This document shows, one piece after another, positions 53,676 to 61,038 of a stretch of DNA of 64,000 nucleotides. A program made the translations under genes and the position numbers. Source of the DNA: JBGAPI01 sp044221335. Its GTDB lineage: Bacteria > Pseudomonadota > Gammaproteobacteria > Xanthomonadales > Ahniellaceae. Below the pieces are notes generated by a model. That model was not told where the DNA came from, did no database searches, and saw nothing but the letters and a program-made list of their open reading frames with translations. The number at the start of each line of letters is the position of its first letter. Position 1 is the first letter of the stretch. The stretch covers positions 50,696 to 114,695 of the forward strand of contig JBGAPI010000010.1 of the NCBI GenBank assembly GCA_044221335.1, read 5' to 3'.

Positions 53676-55180
53676 GCCGGCTGGGGATCACTCTCGCCGC
53701 CGCGCTCGCGGCTGTCGTCTCCGGCCGCGTCGCCGCTACCACCGCGGAGCCGCTGCCGCCGCTCGACCCGGCCGCCTTCGCCGCCGCCTGGCCGATCGTC
53801 GCCGAGGGCACCGCGGTCGCCTTCCGCATCGAGCTGCCGCCGGCGGTCTATGCCCAGGCCACGCGGGCCAACCTCGGCGACGTGGTGGTGGTCGACTCGG
53901 ACGGTCGCGCGGTGCCGACCGCGCGCATCGCCCACGGCGTGCTGACCGAGCGAAGCAGCCTGTCGCAGAAGCTCGGCGCGAAGGAAATCCAGCGCCGCAG
54001 CCGGGCGGATGGCGCCGGGGCGGCGTCGCTCGACGACGGCGACCTGCGCGTCGACGTCGAGCGCGACGGACGTGGCCACGTGCGCGTGGTGGTCGACGAC
54101 GCGGCTCCGAAGCTGCAGCTGGTGCCGCCGCCGGACAGCGGAGCCGACAGCGCGGTGCTGCGGCGGGTCGATCATGCGTGGAAACTGATCGCGGTGCGGC
54201 GGATCGAGCCGCGCCTGGTGATCGGCTTCGAACCCCTGTCGAACGACGCCGGCAAGTCCTGGACGCGGGTCAGCTTCGAATTCGACAGTCTCGATACCGG
54301 CCCGCTGCCGCGCTGCTGGCTGACCGGCGGCGGCGATCGCGGCAATGCCGCCCGCTGGCACCTTCCGCTGGAGATGCATCCGCTCGACGGCGACCGCGGC
54401 GGCATCCTCGACGCCGACCTCACCCTCGACGGCCGCTGGCCCGCGCAGGCGGCGCTGGAGTGCTACGGCCCCGGCGTCACCGACGGCTTCCGGCTGCTCG
54501 ACACCCAGGTCGGCGGCCAGCAGACCCGGACGCTGACCCGCAGCCACTCGATCACGCTGACCGGCACCGCGAGCGGGTCCGGCCGTTCCGGCAGCTACGA
54601 CTACGACCCGAGCGCGCCGCTGCCGTTCAGCGCGGCGGACATCCGGGTCGACGACGCCAACGTGATCGCCGAACTGTCGCTGCAGTCCGGCAACGACGCC
54701 CGTGCGGCATTCACCGCGCGCGGCGGCGGCACGGTGCAGACGCTGAAGGCCGAGGGCTCGGATCTGCACCTCGATTTCGGCGCGCAGCGCGACCGCCGCT
54801 GGCGCGTGGTCAGCACGCCGCCGCTGCCGTCGCCGCCGAAGCTGGCCCTGTCCTGGCAGGGCGAATACCTGATGTTCCTCGCCCAGGGCAAGCCGCCGTT
54901 CCGCCTCATCGCCGGCAACGCCCGCCCGTTCCAGACCCCGCCCCAGGTCGACAACCTGCTGGCCGAGATCGCGAAGACCATGGGCAGCGACTGGGTCCCT
55001 CCGGAAGCCACGCTCAGCGAACAGGTCACCCTCGCCGGCGAGCGCGCCCGCGAACCCCGCATCCGCGGCGAGCAGTGGACGCGATGGACCTTGTGGGGAC
55101 TGCTGGTGGTGGGGGTGCTGGCGGTCGGCTTCATGGTGATGAAGCTGCTGAACGAGCCAGCGTCCGGAAGCAAGCGCTGA
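53672..55180 (+). CDS. DUF3999 family protein
   Basis: 502 residues. A signal peptide (LGITLAAALAAVVSGRVAATT) leads to a large periplasmic beta-rich region (about 25-455). A single C-terminal membrane helix (TLWGLLVVGVLAVGFMVMKLL) and a short cytoplasmic tail follow. The pattern YAQATRANLGDVVVVDSDGR and WKLIAVRRIEPRLVIGFEPL fits DUF3999. It starts inside the stop codon of the DUF2339 gene (ATGA). Together they may form an envelope assembly of unknown role. Confidence 0.85.
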   Translation: MSRLGITLAAALAAVVSGRVAATTAEPLPPLDPAAFAAAWPIVAEGTAVAFRIELPPAVYAQATRANLGDVVVVDSDGRAVPTARIAHGVLTERSSLSQKLGAKEIQRRSRADGAGAASLDDGDLRVDVERDGRGHVRVVVDDAAPKLQLVPPPDSGADSAVLRRVDHAWKLIAVRRIEPRLVIGFEPLSNDAGKSWTRVSFEFDSLDTGPLPRCWLTGGGDRGNAARWHLPLEMHPLDGDRGGILDADLTLDGRWPAQAALECYGPGVTDGFRLLDTQVGGQQTRTLTRSHSITLTGTASGSGRSGSYDYDPSAPLPFSAADIRVDDANVIAELSLQSGNDARAAFTARGGGTVQTLKAEGSDLHLDFGAQRDRRWRVVSTPPLPSPPKLALSWQGEYLMFLAQGKPPFRLIAGNARPFQTPPQVDNLLAEIAKTMGSDWVPPEATLSEQVTLAGERAREPRIRGEQWTRWTLWGLLVVGVLAVGFMVMKLLNEPASGSKR

Positions 55181-55243
55181 CGGGCCCTCGATGCCCGTAT
55201 CGACCGATCCCGGCGGCCACCGACCCGCCGGGAAGCGACTTCG

Positions 55244-55939
55244 CTACGCGCCGGCGGAATTCGAATCCCGGCCTGCTTCGCCATCGATGTCCGCCGCCGA
55301 CGACGGGATCGTACCGGCGCCCTTTCCCCCGACCGCAGGAATGCCAACCGTCGCCGGCTTCCCGCCCCAGCGATTCCGCCAGAGTTCGCGCACCCGCTTG
55401 ACGTAGAGAATGGCGACCACCAGGAAGGCGGCGGCGACGCTCCACCACTTGCTGCATCCGAACCCGCCGATCACCTCCGGAACACGGGTCGCGGTCGGAG
55501 ATTCGAGGTAGTCGAGCGCAACGAAGTTCTCCGCGAGGTCCGAACCGGCGGCGACGACGGCGAGGACGATCAGCAGCCTCGCGAGGCCACGGATCCACCC
55601 ATCGGGCGGCAGCGGTTCGGGAACGACCGGGTCGTGGTGATCGATCCCGTAGCGGTGGTCGTTGGGTTGCAATTCCCTGGACAGCAATGCCCCCAGCAGA
55701 AACACGCTCGTGTAGGTCAGCACGAAGAAGTTGTCCAGATGAAAGCGGACGATCAGGTACGTCTGCTGGTCATTCGGGGTGCCGTATGGCCCCTGGAGAA
55801 GGTCCTGGGCGCTCAACCGGCACGCGGCCGACGTCCAGCACACTCCGCCCGATTGCAGGTGGCACACGGCGTCGTATCCCACGAAAATCAGGGAGAAGAA
55901 GACGGTCGCGGCGAACATCAGATGGAACCAGTCGACCAT
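55244..55939 (-). CDS. Four-helix membrane protein of the hydrolase operon
   Basis: 231 residues from ATG 55939, which has a strong ribosome-binding site (GGGAGGGATCG). An in-frame ATG at 55996, 3 bases after the patatin stop, would add 19 residues. Four membrane helices are visible: WFHLMFAATVFFSLIFVGY, FFVLTYTSVFLLGALLS, LLIVLAVVAAGSDLAENFVAL and WWSVAAAFLVVAILYV. Acidic residues in the helices (GYDAV, SDLAEN) suggest a functional pocket. The family is not recognised. It is the last gene of a unit with patatin, alpha/beta and SGNH hydrolases and could be a transporter, anchor or immunity-like partner (open). Confidence 0.72.
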   Translation of the reverse strand: MVDWFHLMFAATVFFSLIFVGYDAVCHLQSGGVCWTSAACRLSAQDLLQGPYGTPNDQQTYLIVRFHLDNFFVLTYTSVFLLGALLSRELQPNDHRYGIDHHDPVVPEPLPPDGWIRGLARLLIVLAVVAAGSDLAENFVALDYLESPTATRVPEVIGGFGCSKWWSVAAAFLVVAILYVKRVRELWRNRWGGKPATVGIPAVGGKGAGTIPSSAADIDGEAGRDSNSAGA

Positions 55940-55999
55940 CGATCCCTCCCGGGGAGAGAACGCCGTTGCCGCCCCTGCCGATGTGGCGTCGTTCATGGC

Positions 56000-58900
56000 C
56001 TATACCCCGTCGCTTGAACCGGTCGTGGCAGGATCCTTCTCCGGCCGATCGTGCAGCAACTTCGCTTTCAGTGCGGCGACACGCTCGCCGACCCATTTGC
56101 GGAGTCGCTCCCACGGTGACGAGCGCAGCCACCGGATCAGTCGGGTGACCGGCGCGGCCGATTCCCCGTCTTGCGCCGGACGCAGGTAGCCGCCGACCAC
56201 CTTGACGACCGGCAGTCGATGCCTCATCGCCCCGAGCAGGCGGGACATCAGCGACTCGCCGAGTTTCCGGTAGCTCTCGAACTGACTCTCGCCGAAGAAC
56301 TGGTCGGCCGTAGACTCGTGCGGGAAGTCCGGATGGGCCGCCGCATACGCCTGCACATCGACCGTCTGCCAGGCGAGTTGCGCGCGTGCGGGCTTGACGA
56401 CCCAGAGATCACCGGCGGAGCCGTCCCGATACTCGATGCTGAACTGCAGGAAGTCCGGATACGCCTGCTCGCCGCGTGACTCGATGTGGTCGGGCTCGTC
56501 CTTGCGAGCGATCGTCACGCCGAGGTCGACGCGGCACTTGCGGATCGACTCCGCGAGGTCGGCACCGTGGAGCTCGGGGTCGGCCGCCGCATCGATCGCC
56601 ACGATCAGTCGGCATTCGCGTCGCACCAGCTCGTACAAGCCGAGATTGTCGAAGTGGCCGCCATCGGACAGGTAGACGTAGTCGCTGGCCTCGTCGCTGA
56701 ACCCGAACAGCTCCTGCAGGAGTCGCATCAGACCGAGCCTGGGACCGGGACTGCGGTAGTTGTCCGACGCGGGATTGGGGCACCATCGACCCAACCGAAG
56801 GTTGAGCACGGTCAGGGCGAACGCGAGCAGCGGATGGCTCGCCTGCCCCATGTTGGGACTGACCGCGGCCCCCGACGTTGCCAAGGCCGAACCCAGGGTC
56901 AGGCCCGGCTCCTCGTGGTCGTCGCTGGCGTAGTCGAACGTCGGCCGGAAAGCGCCGGAGAGGTTCGACTTGCCGTCGTCGTGACGCGAATCCCCCCGTG
57001 ACGCGGCCAGCACGTAGCCGCAATGCAATGCCGACAGGGTGAACGAGGCCGCCTTGCGTTCCTGCCATGCCAGGTGCCGGCCCTGAGTGAGGTTGAGGGC
57101 GGTGTTGACGAGGTGCAGCGGCCGCAGGGCGACCTTCCGATCGGCGCCGTCCGCCGTTTCTCCGTACGCGTCGTTGCGGTTCCGCGCGAGGACCGACAGT
57201 GCGATGTCGTCGCCGTCGTCGAGTCCGGTGAAGGGTTGGGGACTGCGCCGCGAATTGCTCGCGCCGAGGTAGCAGCGCACCAGGCGATTCTTGTACAGGT
57301 TGTGCAGCGAGAACTTGTTGACGTCGACGCGACGGCCGAACAGCAGGAATGCCAGGATCAGCAGCAGCTCGGCCGCCAGCAGTTGAACCCAGACCGGCGT
57401 CGGCCCGGTCGCGCCGAATCGCAACGTCACGGCGTCCAGGAACTCCCGAACGTTCGCGGCCGTCGGGTTTCCGGTGAGGTCGATGGGTGAACCGAGGCCG
57501 ATCCAGGAGTCCAGGTGGCCGCGATACGAACGGACGTAGTCGCCGAGCGACTCCAGGGGACTGACCTGTTCCCCGAGCGGACCTCCAGGATCGATCGGAA
57601 GCCCCGCGGTGAACAGGCCGTACAGAAGTGCGTTCGCGATGGCGGCGACACCGACCAGGAACCCGACGACGACGACGGCGGCCGCAGCCATCCCGATGCG
57701 CTCGATGCGCAGGCGCGAGCCGCTCGAGGCGTGCTCGTCCGGCCGCAGGAAGATCAGGGCGACCAGCGAACCCAGCCAGGACGTGCCGATCACCGCCGCC
57801 AGCCTCGGGCTCGCCGCGATGAGCCAACTGACGAACGGCAACGCGTAGAACGCGAGCCCGGTGGCGACCAGCCACACCCCGGAGAGATACAGCAGCCACG
57901 CGTTGAGTCGGCTCCACCATTCCCGGCTGCGCTCGTTGTAGGCGCGGCCCACGAGACCGGTGTAGGTCGACGTCGCCAGGAACAGGCACAGCGTCACCGC
58001 CGGCGGAGCCAGGACCACCCGATCCGCCAGGTTCACCCACGTACCCTGCAGCCAGGTACCGACGAGCGTGAGCAGCCCGGCGGCGACCAGCAGCCCGCCT
58101 AGGCCCGCAACGATGTAGATCGCCGCTCCGACGGGGCCATCGAGCCAGCGCAGGGACCCGGATGGTCCCTTCCTGTCGCCTTCAGCCGCAACGTACTGCG
58201 CACCGCTGAACGCGAACCGCCGCACGGCCGACCAGCAGACCATCAGCGCGGCCAGCGCCACCGCGCCGCTGGCGAAGAGGCGGCCGAAGCTCACTCCGCC
58301 AAAGGCGCGCTCCGACAGGCAGTACGCCAGGCTCCCCACCAGGAGGATGTAGGGAATGATGACGGTCATTCCGACGCCGACCGTCGACACCAGAGGATTG
58401 CGGCTGCGATCGACCCGGAGCGCCTGGTATTCGAGATTGCCCGCACTCGCCATGCAGAAGGCGAACGCCACGAACCCCGCGAAATGCGCAACCGCCGGAC
58501 CATGCCCGTCCAGCAGCCTGACCAGCGAGGCGACGAGGAATACGGCGACGAATCCCGCGGCGAGGAACAGCGCGAGCACGGCGACATTGAGCAGCGTGTT
58601 GCGGAACCAGGTCGTCGCCAGTGTCAGCATGTCCATCGTCAGGCCGACCTTCGGAGCGAGGTAGTTGCTGTAGCGGCGCAGCCAGGTGACTTCCGGTGCC
58701 TCTTCCGGACCCGACTTCCAGATCCTCGCCTGAACGTCCTCCATTCCGTTGCGGTGCAGCCAGGCGCTGAGCCAGCTGCCGATGTAGCCGCCACCGGACA
58801 CGGTCGACAGGTAGTCGAAGGAATTGAGCAGGCCCGCCTTCGCCAGCGCCTGCAGCACGCCGAGACCGACGGTCGCGCTGCGGATGCCGCCACCCGACAG

Positions 58901-59002
58901 CGCCAGTCCAAGCCGATCCGGCGACTCGCCGATGCCCAGCTGATCCCGTTCATCCTTCCGGACATCGTCCAGCGCGGTGCGTCCGTTCGAGGAGGACCTC
59001 AT
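56000..59002 (-). CDS. Membrane-embedded patatin-like phospholipase (split catalytic domain)
   Basis: 1000 residues. The N-terminal patatin part carries the oxyanion motif LALSGGGIRSATVGLGVLQA and the nucleophile elbow YLSTVSGGGYIGSWL (Ser69). About ten membrane helices follow between residues 130 and 590. Patatin sequence then resumes, with the catalytic Asp in YLSDGGHFDNLGLYELVRR (about residue 780) and a conserved acidic tail. It should release fatty acids from membrane lipids at the cytoplasmic face (inference). ATG 59002 is chosen; the frame upstream lacks family sequence. It is 14 bp after the alpha/beta hydrolase gene and 3-60 bp before the four-helix protein. Confidence 0.85.
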   Translation of the reverse strand: MRSSSNGRTALDDVRKDERDQLGIGESPDRLGLALSGGGIRSATVGLGVLQALAKAGLLNSFDYLSTVSGGGYIGSWLSAWLHRNGMEDVQARIWKSGPEEAPEVTWLRRYSNYLAPKVGLTMDMLTLATTWFRNTLLNVAVLALFLAAGFVAVFLVASLVRLLDGHGPAVAHFAGFVAFAFCMASAGNLEYQALRVDRSRNPLVSTVGVGMTVIIPYILLVGSLAYCLSERAFGGVSFGRLFASGAVALAALMVCWSAVRRFAFSGAQYVAAEGDRKGPSGSLRWLDGPVGAAIYIVAGLGGLLVAAGLLTLVGTWLQGTWVNLADRVVLAPPAVTLCLFLATSTYTGLVGRAYNERSREWWSRLNAWLLYLSGVWLVATGLAFYALPFVSWLIAASPRLAAVIGTSWLGSLVALIFLRPDEHASSGSRLRIERIGMAAAAVVVVGFLVGVAAIANALLYGLFTAGLPIDPGGPLGEQVSPLESLGDYVRSYRGHLDSWIGLGSPIDLTGNPTAANVREFLDAVTLRFGATGPTPVWVQLLAAELLLILAFLLFGRRVDVNKFSLHNLYKNRLVRCYLGASNSRRSPQPFTGLDDGDDIALSVLARNRNDAYGETADGADRKVALRPLHLVNTALNLTQGRHLAWQERKAASFTLSALHCGYVLAASRGDSRHDDGKSNLSGAFRPTFDYASDDHEEPGLTLGSALATSGAAVSPNMGQASHPLLAFALTVLNLRLGRWCPNPASDNYRSPGPRLGLMRLLQELFGFSDEASDYVYLSDGGHFDNLGLYELVRRECRLIVAIDAAADPELHGADLAESIRKCRVDLGVTIARKDEPDHIESRGEQAYPDFLQFSIEYRDGSAGDLWVVKPARAQLAWQTVDVQAYAAAHPDFPHESTADQFFGESQFESYRKLGESLMSRLLGAMRHRLPVVKVVGGYLRPAQDGESAAPVTRLIRWLRSSPWERLRKWVGERVAALKAKLLHDRPEKDPATTGSSDGV

Positions 59003-59016
59003 CGCAGGGATCTCCG

Positions 59017-59856
59017 CTACGCCAGTCCCGTCCGCAGGCGCTTCACCGCCACTCCGTCCACGGCCGCATCCACGGCGATCGCCGCGAAATCCGGGGCGCC
59101 GCCGGTGAGCACCGCGGCGAAGAAGCGCCGCACGCTCTCCTGTCCGCCCTGCCCGGAGCCGCCCGGAATGAAGTAGCGATGACCGAGGTCCAGCGGTCCG
59201 ATATCCACGTAGGTCGCGACCTCCGCCGATGCCCCGGAACCCCGCAGGTCCCTGCCGAGCAGCGCCGGTCGCGGTCCCAGGCTCGCGAGGCGCAGCACGG
59301 GATCGTGCGGATTGACGAGGACGAAGGCTTTCTCCGCGATGCCGATCTGGTTCAGCCAGGCGGCGTGCTGTTTCGACTTGACCGCGGCGGCGCTGAGGAC
59401 GAGGTTCGACAGCAGCCTGCCGCGGGCGGCCTTCAGACGGCCGTCGGCGGCGAGTCTCGAGACCACCAGGTTGCCCATGCTGTGTGCCAGCACGGAAGGC
59501 CGGGGTTTGCCCGCATTCCCGGGCGCAGCGAGAAAGGCGCCGAGCGCGTCGAGCAGTTGATCGAACGCCGGCGCCGACGCATACGGCTGCGCCTCGTCGT
59601 AACCGCCGCCGGCCGCGTCCCAGGTGAAACCGACCACCGCGCAACCGGCTTTCCCGAGGCCGGCGTAGATCTTCTTCTCGACGCTCTTGCGCGGCTCCCC
59701 GGTTCCCTTGGCCCGCCCATGGACATAGATCAGGACCGGCGTGTTCTGCTGGTAGGCCCAGGCGACCGCCTTGCCAGCGTCCGCGATTCCGAGTCGCGTG
59801 CCGTCGGGCAGGTAGAGCGGTCGCTGGCGGTCGTAGTCGAGGTCGTTGCCCGTCAC
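59017..59856 (-). CDS. Alpha/beta-hydrolase (DUF900-like)
   Basis: 279 residues from a GTG at 59856. It has an early strand-turn YVHGRAKGT (oxyanion region), the nucleophile elbow VLAHSMGNLVV (Ser126), VNPHDPVL for the acid region and DLGHRYFI for a likely catalytic His. There is no signal peptide. The ribosome-binding region GGAGGACGCGAC is identical to that of the upstream SGNH gene, suggesting a shared translation level. The substrate is unknown; an ester or lipid product of the neighbouring enzymes is plausible. Confidence 0.82.
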   Translation of the reverse strand: MTGNDLDYDRQRPLYLPDGTRLGIADAGKAVAWAYQQNTPVLIYVHGRAKGTGEPRKSVEKKIYAGLGKAGCAVVGFTWDAAGGGYDEAQPYASAPAFDQLLDALGAFLAAPGNAGKPRPSVLAHSMGNLVVSRLAADGRLKAARGRLLSNLVLSAAAVKSKQHAAWLNQIGIAEKAFVLVNPHDPVLRLASLGPRPALLGRDLRGSGASAEVATYVDIGPLDLGHRYFIPGGSGQGGQESVRRFFAAVLTGGAPDFAAIAVDAAVDGVAVKRLRTGLA

Positions 59857-59872
59857 GTCGCGTCCTCCCGGT

Positions 59873-60682
59873 TCATTTCAGCAGGCCGTTCAGCACCGGC
59901 TGCCATGCCATCGTCGCCAGGCGTCGGAAGCCGGCCTTGGTCGGATGGATTTCGTTCTCCCACTGGCTGCGGTTCGGCAGCAGGTTGCGCGTATCGACGT
60001 AGCGCATCCGGCGGGTCTGCGAGACCAGGTCCCGCAGCACCCGTTCGTACTGGTCGATCAGCCAGACGGCCACCGTCCGCTGGCCTGCGGGATCGGTCAA
60101 TCCGACACCGTCGAAGAAGGGCTTGAGCCATGGCCCGGCCTTGATCCCCAGCAGCTTGAAGGGGGTGCCGTCGGGCCACGGATAGGCATAGGTGTGGGCG
60201 ACGATCTCGCAGTTGGGCGACACCTGGTCGCGCAGCGCGATCACCTGGCGGAAATCACTGATCATGTAGGCCAGGGCGTGCTCGAACGCGGAAAGGCGGA
60301 CGTGATCGCGAACCTCCGGCGGAATCTTGCCCCATGCGGTCGTGCCGTAGGACTGCGGTTCCTCTTCGGTCTTCACGAACTCGGCGAGCTCGGTGCCGAC
60401 CACGTCGTTGCCACCCATCGACAGCAGCAGGACCTGGAACTGGTACTTCGACATCACGCTGCGGACACGCGGCAGGATGCCCTTGATCTGGGCACTCTCG
60501 CGGCCGGCCATCGAGTCGTTCCAGAACAGCGAGCGCTTGAACAGGCTGCGCAGCTGGACGTGGAGATCGGTGAAACCCGGCGGGTACTGGAACCAGGAAT
60601 CTCCGAGGCAGATGGCGCGCGGCCACTCGAGATGAAGATCCATGGCCTTCTCGAATTTCCTCACCTCGAGGTCGGTCATCAT
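59873..60682 (-). CDS. SGNH/GDSL-family hydrolase
   Basis: 269 residues, no signal peptide. Block I is ICLGDSWFQYP (Ser29), block III is LLLSMGGNDVVG (Asn92) and block V is ENEIHPTKAGF (His near 246). The residue three before the His, normally Asp, reads Asn. Esterase or lipase activity is expected. It is the first gene of the four-gene hydrolase operon, starts at tandem ATGs with a good ribosome-binding site (CGGAGGACGCGAC) and ends 16 bp before the alpha/beta hydrolase gene. Confidence 0.85.
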   Translation of the reverse strand: MMTDLEVRKFEKAMDLHLEWPRAICLGDSWFQYPPGFTDLHVQLRSLFKRSLFWNDSMAGRESAQIKGILPRVRSVMSKYQFQVLLLSMGGNDVVGTELAEFVKTEEEPQSYGTTAWGKIPPEVRDHVRLSAFEHALAYMISDFRQVIALRDQVSPNCEIVAHTYAYPWPDGTPFKLLGIKAGPWLKPFFDGVGLTDPAGQRTVAVWLIDQYERVLRDLVSQTRRMRYVDTRNLLPNRSQWENEIHPTKAGFRRLATMAWQPVLNGLLK

Positions 60683-61038
60683 GTCGCGTCCTCCGTCGCT
60701 GGGGCATGAAGCAGGACGGTAGTCCCTGCCGAAAACCTCACCTAGCTGACAGAAATGACAGTGGTCGCGGTGCGGCCGCCGTGTTCCATTCGTGCTGTCG
60801 ACAGCATCCAGGCACCCGGAGGTGACCGCGAACCTCGTGGGCAGTCGCCGGGCGCCAGCGGCCGCCCTCTCCAGGGCCTCGTCGGCGCCGGGCGTGGCGC
60901 TGCTCGCGGGGCCCGAGCCCCGCGGGCGCCGCGTCCGGAACTTGCGGCACCTTACAACTATTTACCCGCAACCCCTTGTCCCGCTTGGCGTTCACCGACC
61001 CCCAGGAGTACCCTGAGGGGAGTCGGGGGGCTCTTTGC
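60683..61038. other. Divergent intergenic region with hairpin and direct repeat
   Basis: 356 bases between the hydrolase operon and the GGDEF-EAL gene. It contains a TGACAG-AAA-TGACAG direct repeat near 60750 and a perfect 8-bp hairpin at 60905-60924 (CGCGGGGC CCGA GCCCCGCG). An AT-richer patch around 60948-60970 (CTTACAACTATTTACCC) probably holds a promoter. No gene is seen. Confidence 0.5.
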
